Shown piece after piece: positions 1 to 10,389 of a stretch of DNA of 64,000 nucleotides. The stretch spans positions 251,945 to 315,944 of the forward strand of contig NZ_NQMN01000001.1 of the NCBI RefSeq assembly GCF_002272945.1, given 5' to 3'. Position 1 is the stretch's first letter. Every line of letters begins with the position of its first letter. The DNA is from Mycoplasmopsis agassizii. Its GTDB lineage: Bacteria; Bacillota_I; Bacilli_A; Mycoplasmatales; Metamycoplasmataceae. Below the pieces are notes generated by a model. It worked only from the letters and a program-made list of their open reading frames with translations, made no database searches and had not been told where the DNA came from. The position numbers were made by a program, and so were the translations under genes.

Positions 1-188
1 ATAATTTGTAAATCATATTTAACACTTGAGGCATCATTAAACTGTGTAAACACACTTTTTGTGATTTGAGCATTGTAATGCTTAAAAATTCAAGTAATTA
101 TTCTTCTAATTGTAGCCAAAGTAGCAGGAAGTGATTTAATTGTTTTAATTGCTTTTAAAAATTTATTTTCGTTTTTATCTTTTGACAT
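1..188 (-). CDS. Coiled-coil repeat-family protein, N-terminal part only
   Basis: About 62 N-terminal residues are visible; the rest lies beyond the left edge. The start ATG at 186-188 has a good ribosome site (AGGAGAC). The sequence is nearly the same as the N-terminus of the next gene, starting MSKDKNENKF and reading through a TGA Trp codon. The visible part is a basic head (many Lys, Ile and Leu) followed by a segment leading into the motif YDLQI. Function unknown. It is one of at least three tandem copies, so the array continues to the left. Confidence 0.7.
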
Positions 189-199
189 TTGTCTCCTAA

Positions 200-898
200 T
201 TATTTTTTAATATTTTTAATTGCCTCAAGCAATTGATCAAAACGATCATCAATTTTCTTATTTAATTTTTCGTTTTGCTCTCTAGATTCTTTTCTGACAT
301 CATCAATTTTCTGGTTTAAAATCAAATTTTGTTCTCTAGATTCTTGTCTAACTTCTTCAATTTTCTGATTTAGAACTTGATTTTGTTCTCTAGATTCTTG
401 ACGCACTTCATCAATTTTTTGATTCATAGTTGCAACTAATCTAGATTCCAATTCTGAATTTTTTTGATTCATTGTATTGATTAACTCATTTTTTAATTCT
501 GAATTTTTCTGATCAATGGTATTGATCAATTCATTTTTAAGTTCTGAATTCTTTTGATCCATCCTTGCAACTAATCTAGATTCTAATTCTGAATTCTTCT
601 GATCAATATATTTAACAATTTTAGGATCTATTCCTGAATTATCTGTTCCACCTTTGCCATCACCACCATCAGTGAAAATTGTTTCGATGTCAGGTTTTTT
701 TAGATCACCTATGATTTGTAAATCATATTTAACACTTGAGGCATCATTAAACTGTGTAAACACACTTTTTGTGATTTGAGCATTGTAATGCTTAAAAATT
801 CAAGTAATTATTCTTCTAATTGTAGCCAAAGTAGCAGGAAGTGATTTAATTGTTTTAATTGCTTTTAAAAATTTATTTTCGTTTTTATCTTTTGACAT
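200..898 (-). CDS. Coiled-coil repeat protein, intact copy
   Basis: This is a 232-residue protein of unknown function. The start at 898 is set by the AGGAGAC ribosome site and by identity with its neighbours; a TGA codon near residue 33 is read as Trp. Layout: basic N-terminal head (1-60), a linker with GDGKGGTDNSG near residue 80, then a long predicted coiled coil. The coil is built from four 15-residue units of the type xDQKNSELKNELINT, three 18-residue units of the type LNQKIDEVRQESREQNxx, and the end unit DDRFDQLLEAIKNIKK. No signal peptide or membrane segment is seen, so a cytoplasmic or cytoskeletal location is likely. The layout resembles mycoplasma DUF16-type proteins, but homology is not established. 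Confidence 0.75.
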
Positions 899-909
899 TT
901 GTCTCCTAA

Positions 910-1454
910 TTATTTCTTAATATTTTTAATTGCTTCAAGCAATTGATCAAAACGGTCATCAATTTTCTTATTTAATTTTTCGTTTTGTTCTCTAGATTCT
1001 TGGTGAACTTCATCAATTTTTTGATCGATTGTTTGAACTATTTCGTTTTTTAGAACAAGATTTTTCTGATCCATGATATTGATTAACTCATTTTTTAATT
1101 CTTGATTTTTCTGATCCATAGTAGCAACCAATCTAGATTCTAATTCTGAATTCTTTTGATCAATATATTTAACAATTTTAGGATCTATTCCTGAATTATC
1201 TGTTGCGCCCTTGCCATCACCACCATCTATAAAAATTGTTTCAATGTCAGGTTTTTTCATATTACCTTTGATTTGTAAATCATATGTAATAGATGAAGCA
1301 TCAGCAGGTAGTGTAACTTCGCTTTTTGTGATGTCTGCTCATAATACTTAAATATTCAACTAATGATATCTCTAATTGCTTTTAAAGTACGTGGTAATGC
1401 TTTAATTTTTTTAATAGCTTTTAAGATTTTATTTTCGTTTTTATCTTTTGCCAT
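910..1454 (-). pseudogene. Third coiled-coil copy, frameshifted near its N-terminus
   Basis: The reading frame starts at ATG 1452-1454 (MAKDKNENKI) behind an AGGAGAC ribosome site. The conserved downstream frame (KPDIETIF, then 15- and 18-residue coil units, ending EAIKNIKK) is one base out of register. Alignment with the intact copy places a 1-base deletion close to 1340-1345. A shorter product could begin at the ATG at 1258-1260, which follows a weak AAAGGT. This copy has fewer coil units than its neighbour (three 15-residue and one 18-residue). Confidence 0.65.
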
Positions 1455-1548
1455 TTGTCTCCTTAATCTAGATTCTTTTTAATTATAAACTAGAATAGTT
1501 AAAATATCTTGATGTAGCCTAAAATCATTATTTAAATGAAAATATTAT

Positions 1549-1578
1549 GAAAAAATCCAGCATCTTTTGCTGGGTTTT
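1549..1578 (-). terminator. Hairpin with T-run on minus strand
   Basis: Stem AATCCAGC (1554-1561) pairs with GCTGGGTT (1569-1576) including one G-T pair. On the minus strand it is followed by six T. It would act as a second stop signal for transcripts from the frameshifted lipoprotein gene to the right. Confidence 0.5.
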
Positions 1579-1671
1579 ATGAGTAATATTTTTTAAATAT
1601 TTCGTTAGAAATATTTGATTTTTTTAATCTAGAAAAATAGCTTTAGTTTATATAAAATAACTGATTAATTT

Positions 1672-1718
1672 TTGACTCTATTTAATAAAAAAATAGAGTC
1701 AAAATCTTGACTCTATTT
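1672..1718 (-). terminator. Terminator with an extra copy of its stem arm
   Basis: On the minus strand, the arms at 1707-1718 and 1691-1702 form a 12-bp stem (AAATAGAGTCAA / TTGACTCTATTT) followed directly by a T-run: a standard terminator for the lipoprotein gene. A third exact arm, in the same sense as 1707-1718, lies at 1672-1683 just past the T-run. Confidence 0.7.
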
Positions 1719-1725
1719 AAAAATT

Positions 1726-3509
1726 TTATTTCTTATATTCGTGCATATGATCGCTAGTTCTTGCTGCTTCAATCATGAAACGAATTGCTGCCGCTAGACC
1801 ACTATTGAATAAGTTTCTTTGTGTGTCAGTAACTTCAGGTGAAGTAGATCATGCTTTTTGTGCATTGACTGTTTCTCTAAATTTAGAATGTTCATCCATG
1901 AAATAATATTTATATTGATCTAATACTAAATACGAATCTTTTGCTGTACCATCTGCTCCATTTTTTCATGGTCAACCAGTTCCTTCTGCTGAATAAGTTA
2001 ACTTTCTAAAGTTTTGTCATCCACCTATTACTCTAGTAGTTGAATTAGATCCTATAGCACCGAACTTATTATCTATATTACCATGTGGTGTAACTGTAGT
2101 AGGTAATGTAGATGAATCATAAGGATAGATGATAAATAGATCTTTTTCATCTAAACCTGTTGAAAATCTTTTCTTAATAAAGTTAGCATAGTAATTAGCA
2201 AAACTAGTTAGTTTAGCACTATCACCATCTGTATCAGCAATTGCTGTATCAATTAAGGTTTTGAACTTATCATAAGTTTCAAAACCTGACACATGAACCT
2301 CTGCATATTTATGACTCTTATTAGCAGGAACCTCTGGATTTACAACTAATGGTTCATATGTTTTAGCTGAATCATGATCTTCAAAAAATAATGGTGCAAA
2401 TTCTGCTACTTTGATGTCTTTAGTAAATGTTAGATCAACGCCTTGTTTAGTTTGTAACTTCACATCTAACTTAGTTACTAATTTATTATTAGTAACTGAT
2501 AAAGTTTGAGATGCTTGTGTACCTGGTTTTAATACTAAGTTATTAACTAGATCACTACTTAAAGTAGTGTTAGTTAATGTAGCGAGTGCATTAATAAAAT
2601 CACTTAAAGTTGATGTTTTAGTTTTATGATCCTTATTAACATAGTCGGCAATTTTTTCTAAACTAGTAGCATCTAATTTAGAAACTTCTTTGGCTGCCAA
2701 TTTATCTAATTCTTGTTGCACTGACTTACTTTGGTCTTTAACAAAACCTGATACTGTAGCAGAAATGCCTGCTTCAGCTTGATTAGTGGTTTTACTTCCA
2801 TCTTCTTTATAAAAGTCACTACCTTTAGAAAGAACTAGTTTAACTTCTAAAGTACCTTTTTAGCATCATTTGCTGAATTAGCAACTGCTGTAAAAGTTTT
2901 AGTATAACCAACTGGAACAGTTGTTAAAGTGTGTAATAGATCTGCTTCTTTAAAAGTAGCTAATGCTTTTGAAGCAAGTTGTGATGATTTAGCAGCAATT
3001 ACTTGTAAATTACGATTAGCTTCATATCAAGAACGGATTTGCATAACATCAGCATTAGCAGGTGCTCCGATATTGAATTTGACATTTTTTAAAGTAGCAT
3101 CTGCTGTTTTTGTAAGGTTGCCATATTTAATAGTAATTTTAATATTAACTTTATTATTACTATCACCATTAGTTACAGCAATGGCTGTTAACTTAGTATG
3201 AGTACCTAAAATATTGTTTAAAGTTGTATTGCTTTTTTTAGCAAATAAAGCAAGTAGGTTAGTTTTTAAATGATCATCAGCTTTTAAAGCTTTAATAGCA
3301 TTAGTAGCATCTACTTGGCTAGGGTAAGAACTAAATAGTTCAAGATCTTTTAATTCATTAACTCCTTTTTGAATTTGTTCAAGTGCTTTTTGATCATTAT
3401 GATCTGAAGGTGGTTGTTGTTCTGAACAAGCAACTGCAACAGAAGCACTTGTTAAAAATCCTAAAGTTAAAGAACTAAGTAATAAAATTTTTTTATGTTT
3501 CTTTTTCAT
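1726..3509 (-). pseudogene. Lipoprotein gene interrupted by one frameshift
   Basis: The start at 3509 has a GGAGAT ribosome site. The first 28 residues are a lipoprotein signal ending VAVAC, so the product would be surface-anchored. Two long frames (3509 down to about 2850, and about 2860 down to 1726) encode one protein of about 594 residues if one base is added in the A5 tract (T5 on the plus strand) near 2857-2861. The intact paralogue at 10390 has the matching sequence EKGTLKVKL; here the frame breaks between AKK and GTLEVKL. TGA is Trp at several places. The 3' frame stays open to TAA at 1726-1728, so the lesion is recent, a phase switch, or a sequencing error. Confidence 0.75.
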
Positions 3510-3863
3510 TTTAATCTCCGATATCTCAAAACCTTTGTTTTTGAGTGTTAAAACTTTTTTTGTGCTTTTAACACAAAAATGTTACTACTTTGACAAAAAA
3601 GGTCTAATATATAAAAAAATGAAAAATTTTTTCAGGTTTTTTATTTTATTGTGCTAGTTGCTAAATTATAAAATTAATTAAACTAGCTAAATTATTTAAA
3701 AGTCTAGTTAAAATTGTTTTTGAATAACAAGAATAGTGAGTTTTCTAATGTTTATATTTCTGTTTTTAGCGTAATAAATAACAAAACTATATTAGATATA
3801 AATAAAGATAATGGTAAAATTATTAAAGAAATACTTTACATGTTTACATAGGGGTTGAATTAT
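3510..3863. other. Intergenic region between divergent lipoprotein and hsdR
   Basis: It holds a perfect 9-bp inverted repeat, GTGTTAAAA at 3545-3553 and TTTTAACAC at 3566-3574, in the 5' leader of the lipoprotein gene, where it could be an operator or leader hairpin. A 45-codon plus-strand frame runs from TTG 3714 to TAG 3851 (MFLNNKNSEF...). It has no recognisable family and may be chance or a gene remnant. No strong promoter was identified. Confidence 0.5.
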
Positions 3864-6800
3864 ATGAAAATAAAACATAATGAAGATACTAGAGTGAAAT
3901 ATCCTGCAACTGTTCAGTTTATGAGACTTGGATATGAATATGAATCATTTAATAAAGCATTAAGTGATGGAAATATTGATTCAAATACAAAAATTTTTAA
4001 ACATCATTTCAAAAATGCAATTGAAGAAATTAATGGTAAAAAATTTTCAGATGATGAAATTAATGAATGAATTAATAAAATCCATAATGTCTTAAAAAAT
4101 AAAAAAGATTTAGGAAGAGAATTTTATGATTGGCTTATAAAGCCAGTGGATAAAATAAAATTAATTGACTTCGATAACATCGATAAAAATAAATTTCACG
4201 TTGTAAATGAGTTAAAATTTGGTGACCAAGAAAAAGGCCATTTTAGACCTGATATCAATATTTTAATTAATGGAATGCCACTTGCATTTCTTGAAGTTAA
4301 AATACCAAATAATGATGGTGGAATTCAAGAAGAATTCAAACGCATGATCAATGATAGATTAGAAAAAGATGAGCACAAAAAATATTTTAATATGATTCAA
4401 GTTACAGCCTTTTCAAATAATATGCGTTATGAATCAGATGATGAAAGAGAAGGAGAACCTAAAGCTGGTTCATTTTATTCAACACCCAATTCCAAAAAGA
4501 CTACTTTTAATTTTTTTAGAGAAGAGGAAGAATATGACATTACCAAATTTATTACTGTAAGCAATGAAATGATTAAAAATGTTCTTGAAGATAATAATGA
4601 AAATACAAATATTTTAGATACTAAAGAATTTGGGACAAATCTTAAACCTGATAGTCCATGTAATAAATTCGTTACTTCTTTATTTGAAAAAGAAAGATTT
4701 TTATATATTTTAAAATATGGAATTACTTATGTGAAACGAGCAGAATATGAAAAGCATATCATGAGATATCCTCAGTTTTTTGCTACTAAAGCAATTCTAA
4801 GAAAACTTGACAATAATATTAAAAGAGGTATTATTTGACATACACAAGGGAGCGGTAAAACTGCTTTATCAGTTTATTGCAACAGAATACTTACTGACTA
4901 TTATTCAAAAAAAGATACTAATGTACAATTTTATTATGTTGTAGATAGACTAGAGCTTCTTAATCAAGTTAGTCATGAATATGAAATAAGAAATTATAAT
5001 GCTCATCAAGTAAATTCAAAATCAGAATTTGAAAAAACACTAAAAAAAAGTTTTAATCCAAATAAAAAATTAGATTCATACGGAAGCACAGTTGTAGTTA
5101 ATATACATAAATTTTCTGATAAGTTAACAGAAATTAAAAATCCTTACGAATCTAATATCCAAAGAGTATTTTTTGTAGATGAGGCTCACAGAAGTTATTC
5201 AAAACACACTGGCGAGTTTTATAAAAATCTAATGTTAATCGATAGAGATGCAATTTTTATCGCTCTTACTGGTACTCCTTTATTATCAAAAAAAGAAAGA
5301 TCAAACCTGCGATTCGGAGATTATATTCATAAATATTTTTATGATAAATCAATTCTTGATGGTTATACTTTAAAAATCAAAAAAGAAGAAATGCAAACAA
5401 ATGTAAGGGCAAAAATTAAAGAAGATTTACAAATTGAAAAAAGAAAAAAAGACAAACTTAATATTTTTGAATTGGATGAATACATTACAGAACTTTCAAA
5501 ATATATTGAAAAAGATTTTAAAAATTTTAGAGATATAAATGGAGACAGTGAAACAAAATATACTGGTGCCATGATTGTATCGACTTCAAATAAGCAAGCA
5601 AGAAAAATACAGAGATGATTTGAAAAAAATTCCTCTTTTAATACTAGACTTGTAATTAGTGATTCAGATATAAGTGAGAATAATAAAACATCACAAAATG
5701 ATTTTAAAGATCATAAAAATGGAATTGATATTTTAATTGTTAATTTAATGTTGACGACAGGTTACGATGTAAATAGGCTAAAAAAAATGTATTTACTTAG
5801 AAAACCTAGAGAACATGGTTTATTACAAACTATTTCAAGGGTAAATAGACCTTATAAAAGTCCCGATGGTAGACCTTATAAATATGGTTATATATCTGAT
5901 TTTGTCGATATTACTGATGAATATGATAGAACAAGAGATTTATATATAAAAGAATTAAGTGAAGATACAATTGACAAAGATGGAGTAGGAATTGAACCTG
6001 ATAAATTAATATTTGATTTAAGTTCTATTAATTCTAAATATGAAAAATCGCTAAATGAACTAACACTTATAAATCCGTTTGATGATATGGAAATATTTAA
6101 TTTAAACCTTACAAATGATTTAAATATATTATTAAAACAAAGAAGATTAATTAACAATATTCTTGAATGCAAAATAGAATATCAACTTTCATTTAACGAT
6201 AAAGAAGCTAATAAAATTGATTCAGACAAATTTAAACAATTAAGAACACTTGTGCAAAAAAGAATTGATTTTATTAGATTAACTGATGAACCTGTAGATA
6301 TAATGTCAACATATGGTAGCGCTATAATTGAAATATCTTTTTCATTTTTAAAAATAAGAACAACTATTTTAGACATAAAAATTGATGCTGACAATGTTAT
6401 ATTTATTATAAGAGACCAAATTGAAAAAGTTGTTTCTGAAGTAAATAGAATTCAAAATAAAGATGATCCAAGAGTATACGAATTAGATGAATTACTAAAA
6501 AATACTTTTAGAAAATTTAATATTAAGAATATGGATGACACCGAGAGCATTTCTAATGATTTAAAAAATATCCATGAGAAAGCTTTAAAAATTAATGAGG
6601 AAAATGATTTATTGAAAAGCGAATTTGAAGGCAATTTTGCTTATGTCAAAACTATTCAAGATCTACTAAATAAATATAATAACTTTCCATTTGAAAAGCT
6701 AGTTGATATTTTAAAAACTATTAAGGAACAGGTGATGAAAATTGAAAGTATAAATCCATTTTTTATGAAAGACAAAATTTCTTTTAAGGACAGTGTTAAA

Positions 6801-6914
6801 AGTAAAGCAACACTTTCTTTAATGCGAAAGGGTTTGTATAAAGAATTCAACTATGCCCCTGAAACATATGATTTTATATTGGAAAAATTATTTGTTAATT
6901 TACAACTTTACTAA
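3864..6914 (+). CDS. hsdR: Type I restriction enzyme, endonuclease/translocase subunit HsdR
   Basis: This is a 1016-residue motor and nuclease subunit of a type I restriction-modification complex. Domains: an N-terminal nuclease with a PD-(D/E)xK pattern (Asp130, Glu144, Lys146 in RPDINIL...FLEVK), then a superfamily 2 helicase with Walker A TQGSGKT (about 327-333), Walker B DEAH (439-442) and a TGTP motif. Helicase motif VI is seen in ISRVNRPY. TGA is read as Trp, including just before the Walker A motif. I chose the ATG at 3864 because of the upstream AGGGG. It lies 9 bp before hsdM, so the two are co-transcribed. The length fits the EcoR124-type family. No hsdS is adjacent. Confidence 0.95.
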
Positions 6915-6923
6915 AGGATAATA

Positions 6924-8699
6924 ATGAAAATTGACTATAACAAAATTGAAAAAAATATTGAAGAAATTATTGAAAATTTAAAAGGTATCTGTAGCCAAAG
7001 CGGACTTGGAAATACTGCAGCAGAAGAAAGGATTATAACAACTGTTTTTCTATATAAATTCTTAAATGACAAATTCATGTGGAAAATTAAAGAGTTTGCA
7101 GAAAAAGAAGATTATAAAATATCAGAAATTCTAGAAAGCGAAGATAAATTATTACTTAATGCATTTTTAGATACTTACAGTGGAAATGTGGCTTTTGCAT
7201 ATGAAGACACAATAGAGTTTTTAATTAAAAAAAGATCTAGTGAAGAGTTTTACAAAGAATTCGATAAAGCACTAGTTAGAATATCTAATAATCCAAGAAA
7301 TGAAAACTTTAATATTGAAACATCAGATGGTTCTAAAAAACCATTGTTTGAAGAAATATCTAAAGAAGTTGATGAAACAACTAAAAATAGCTTTGTTACA
7401 TCTATTTTTGATTCTATAACTATGGATAAGTTTGACTTTTCTATTGAAGTTTCAAATGAACAAAATCATGGGGCAGTTTTTAGAAAGAACTTTGATTTCT
7501 ACTCAAGAATATTTGAATATTTAATCAAGGACTACAATGTTGCTAGTGGTAAATATGCAGAATATTTTACACCTCAACCAGTTTCAAAAATAATTTCTAA
7601 AATATTAGTCGGAATGTCAGAAATGAAAGCGGCTGCTGAAATTTATGATCCAAGTGCAGGGTCGGGATCGTTAGTTTTACATCTAGCTAATGAATTAGGT
7701 AGTGACGAAGGAATTTCAAGATCACTAGTATATACTCAGGATATCTCGCAAAAGTCATCGAGATTTTTGAGAATAAACCTTCTTTTAAATGGACTGACAG
7801 AATCTCTCCACAATGTTATACAGGGAGATACTATTCTAAATCCTTCGCACTTTGAAGAAAATGACCCACAATCAGGCTTAAAATCTTTTGACTATATTGT
7901 TTCAAATCCACCATTTAAACTAGATTTTAGTTCAACTAGAGATAACATTGAATTAAAATGGCTTGATGCTAAAAATAAAGATGGATTAAGCAGATTTTTT
8001 GCAGGTGTTCCTAAAGTTCCGAATGCAAAAAAAGAAAGTATGGCGATTTACTTACTTTTCATTCAACATATTATTTTTTCCTTAAATGAAAAAGGTAAAG
8101 CTGCAATAGTTGTTCCAAGTGGTTTTATAACTGAAAAAAGTGGTATCTCGGCAAAAATTCGTAAATATTTAGTGGATAATAAAATACTTAAGGGAAGCAT
8201 TTCTATGCCTTCAAATATTTTTGCAAATACAGGAACAAATGTGTCTGTAATTTTTATTGATAAAGCAAATAAATCAGATGAAATATTTTTAATGGATGCT
8301 TCAAATTTAGGTGAGAAAACCAAAGAAGGGAAAAACCAAAAAACTATTCTTTCGCACGATGAAGAAGACTTGATTATTAATACATTTATTAATAGAATTG
8401 AGAAAGAAAATTTTTCAAAACTAGTTTCTTATAAGGAAGTTACTGAAAAAAATAATTCACTAAGTGTTGGACAATATTTTGATGTAAAAATAGAATATAT
8501 AGATATTACTGAAGAAGAATTTAATAATAAAATTACAGAATATAATCAAGATATTGAACAACTTGTTTTAAAAAGTCAAGAACTAGATAAAAAGGTTGTT
8601 AGTGATCTTAAAAACTTAAATTTGTTGAAACAAACAAGAAAAAATAATTGTTTGCAACACAAAAAAGATGAAACCCTTCACAAGTTTCATCTTTTTTAA
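6924..8699 (+). CDS. hsdM: Type I restriction enzyme, adenine methyltransferase subunit HsdM
   Basis: This is a 591-residue N6-adenine methyltransferase that works with HsdS and HsdR. It has an N-terminal helical domain (about 1-160), the AdoMet motif DPSAGSGS (242-249) and the catalytic motif NPPF (328-331). The start follows an AAAGGATAAT ribosome site. The last residues (HKKDETLHKFHLF) are encoded by the terminator hairpin itself, so the C-terminus overlaps the transcription stop. The HsdS partner is not downstream as is usual; the only hsdS in the window is at 41107-42228 on the opposite strand. Confidence 0.95.
   Translation: MKIDYNKIEKNIEEIIENLKGICSQSGLGNTAAEERIITTVFLYKFLNDKFMWKIKEFAEKEDYKISEILESEDKLLLNAFLDTYSGNVAFAYEDTIEFLIKKRSSEEFYKEFDKALVRISNNPRNENFNIETSDGSKKPLFEEISKEVDETTKNSFVTSIFDSITMDKFDFSIEVSNEQNHGAVFRKNFDFYSRIFEYLIKDYNVASGKYAEYFTPQPVSKIISKILVGMSEMKAAAEIYDPSAGSGSLVLHLANELGSDEGISRSLVYTQDISQKSSRFLRINLLLNGLTESLHNVIQGDTILNPSHFEENDPQSGLKSFDYIVSNPPFKLDFSSTRDNIELKWLDAKNKDGLSRFFAGVPKVPNAKKESMAIYLLFIQHIIFSLNEKGKAAIVVPSGFITEKSGISAKIRKYLVDNKILKGSISMPSNIFANTGTNVSVIFIDKANKSDEIFLMDASNLGEKTKEGKNQKTILSHDEEDLIINTFINRIEKENFSKLVSYKEVTEKNNSLSVGQYFDVKIEYIDITEEEFNNKITEYNQDIEQLVLKSQELDKKVVSDLKNLNLLKQTRKNNCLQHKKDETLHKFHLF
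8661..8697. terminator. Bidirectional terminator between hsdM and fba
   Basis: A 14-bp perfect stem, AAAAAAGATGAAAC (8661-8674) with GTTTCATCTTTTTT (8684-8697), has T-runs on both strands. It serves the convergent hsdM and fba genes. The same core stem is reused at 14368-14400. Confidence 0.85.
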
Positions 8700-8709
8700 A
8701 CCGATTTAA

Positions 8710-9576
8710 TTAAGCTTTATTAACTGAACCAAATTCTTGCATTTTTTCAGTTACTGTGTTAATCATAGCTTCAATTCCTGGAGCATAGATTTTACGTGGA
8801 TCAAAGTTTTTACCTTGATCAATTTTACCTGAAATAACAAAGTCTTTAATAGCAGAAGCATTTGCTAGTTGTAATTCTGTATTAACATTGATTTTAGCAA
8901 CACCTAAAGAAATTGCTTTTTGAATTTGTTCTTTAGGAATTCCACTACCACCATGTAAAACAATTCCTACACCTGCAGCTTTTTTAATCATTTCTAATCT
9001 TTCAAAGTTTAATGATTTTCATGAAGCAGGATAAGGTCCATGGATATTACCAATTCCTGCTGCTAGTACATCAATACCTAAAGCGGCAATAGTTTTAGCT
9101 TCTTCAGGATCTGCTAGATCACCATTACCTACGATCCCATCTTCTTCACCACCAATAGTTCCTACTTCAGCTTCAAAACTAACTCCTTTAGCTTTTGCTA
9201 AAGTAATTAGTTCTTTAGTGTTTTTAATATTAGTTGCAAATTCTTCATGACTTCCATCATACATAACAGATGTATATCCTGCTTCAATTGCTTTTTTAAC
9301 ACCTTCATATGAACCGTGATCAAAATGAAGGGCAACTGGTACTGAGATTTTTAAATCTTCAACTAGGGCTGAAACTAAAGCAACCACTGTTTTAACTCCA
9401 CCCATATATTTAACAGCACCTTCGCTAGTTGCTAGCATAATTGGGCTATTATTTTTTTGTGCTGCTAATAAGGCTGCTTTAGTTCATTCTAAATTATTAA
9501 TATTAATATGAGGAATTGCGTATTTTCCTTGTTCTGCAGCTTTTAGCATTTTTGATGCTGATACTAATTTTGACAT
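8710..9576 (-). CDS. fba: Class II fructose-bisphosphate aldolase
   Basis: This is a 288-residue zinc-dependent aldolase that splits fructose 1,6-bisphosphate into glyceraldehyde 3-phosphate and dihydroxyacetone phosphate, central to glycolysis in a mycoplasma. Metal and phosphate motifs are visible: HFDHGSYEG, EVGTIGGEEDG, IGNIHGPYP and LHGGSGIP. The start at 9576 follows an AAGGAAG ribosome site and gives the usual N-terminus MSKLVSASKMLKAAEQG. Two TGA codons encode Trp (for example in NLEWTKAALL). It lies 13 bp after rpoE in the same direction, the same gene pair as MG022-MG023 in M. genitalium. Confidence 0.97.
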
Positions 9577-9589
9577 TTTAAACTTCCTT

Positions 9590-9859
9590 TTATAATGTTT
9601 CTTTGAAACTAAATAAGAAACCATCTTCTAAATTGTTAACACTAACATTACCATCAGAAAGTAAAAGAGTAAAAATTTCACCTCTTTTTTTATCTAGTAA
9701 TTTAGCATATTCAATTTGATTTGCTTCAGCTCATGCTGCTCATTTAATTCTGAAATGATTTTCAATCACTTCAAAGATTTCTTCAAATCTTTTTTCACCA
9801 CTTTCAAATAGATGGTAAATAATTTCTTGTACAGATGATAAACCTGAGATATTTTGCAT
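9590..9859 (-). CDS. rpoE: RNA polymerase delta-subunit-like protein (HARE-HTH domain)
   Basis: This is an 89-residue protein, MQNISGLSSVQEIIYHLFES at the N-terminus, with two TGA Trp codons in RIKWAAWAEA. The helical fold and the end DGNVSVNNLEDGFLFSF fit the N-terminal HARE-HTH domain of the RNA polymerase delta subunit, which helps promoter release and recycling. It lacks the long acidic tail of the Bacillus protein. Its position immediately upstream of fba, as in M. genitalium, supports the call. The ribosome site is weak (GAAAGTG). The assignment is by pattern and synteny, not by strong motifs. Confidence 0.7.
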
Positions 9860-9914
9860 ATTAAGTTTCACTTTCTTATAATTTTATTTATAACTTGATC
9901 CAATTGCTTGGAAA

Positions 9915-9991
9915 TGGTGCGCCAGAGAGGATTTGAACCCCTAACCCCTTGGGCCGAAACCAAGTACTCTGTCCAATTGAGCTACTAGCGC
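9915..9991 (-). tRNA. tRNA-Arg (anticodon UCG)
   Basis: On the minus strand it folds as acceptor GCGCTAG / CTGGCGC, D stem GCTC/GAGT, anticodon stem CTTGG / CCAAG with loop TTTCGGC (anticodon TCG), and T arm AGGGG TTCAAAT CCTCT. The 3' CCA is encoded. It should read CGN arginine codons. Confidence 0.95.
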
Positions 9992-10389
9992 AAAATTTAA
10001 AATTTGCTTTTAAATTTAGCTTTAAAAACTTTTTCAAATCAAAGATTCCAAGCTTTTAATAAAACATTTTTATTTTAATATAAAAAGTATAAATCATTAA
10101 CAAATTACTAACAATTTTTAAGTGCTTAATTTTATGCTAGCAATAGCATAAAATTGTAGTTGAAACAGTTACATCAAAACAACTAAAAATTATTCACATC
10201 AGCCAAAAACTTAGTTTTTAAAAGTAAAATCAGATGTTTTTATAAGATTTTGGTTTTTAAAAAACAGCAAAAATTTTAAAAAAATTTTAACAGTTTTTTC
10301 TGCAAATAGTGTAGTGATTGTTTTGGTATAATTAAAAAGTTAGAAAATATAAATATCTTTAAGAGAATATTTATAAGTAAGGAATACTT
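9992..10389. promoter_or_regulatory. Intergenic region with long hairpin and lipoprotein promoter
   Basis: A perfect 11-bp inverted repeat, ATTTTATGCTA (10129-10139) and TAGCATAAAAT (10144-10154), has a GCAA tetraloop and no T-run on either side, so it is not an ordinary terminator. A -10 element TATAAT lies at 10327-10332 with an upstream GG; no good -35 is visible. The ribosome site AAGGAA is just before the ATG at 10390. Otherwise low-complexity A/T sequence. Confidence 0.6.

Larger units (their letters stand above)
1..970. repeat. Direct repeat, 710-bp period
   Basis: Bases 1 to about 260 are nearly identical to 711 to about 970 (offset 710), covering the 5' half of one gene copy, its ribosome site and the 3' end of the gene upstream of it. 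A more diverged third copy covers about 1262-1462. This is a tandem gene duplication and a substrate for recombination. Confidence 0.85.

Noticed and set aside
2929-3201. 90-codon frame on the plus strand inside the lipoprotein gene
   Set aside because: It is antisense to a protein with clear lipoprotein features, has no ribosome site and an unlikely composition.
5363-6850. Minus-strand frames inside hsdR
   Set aside because: Antisense to a gene with intact motifs; composition is that of reversed A/T-rich codons.
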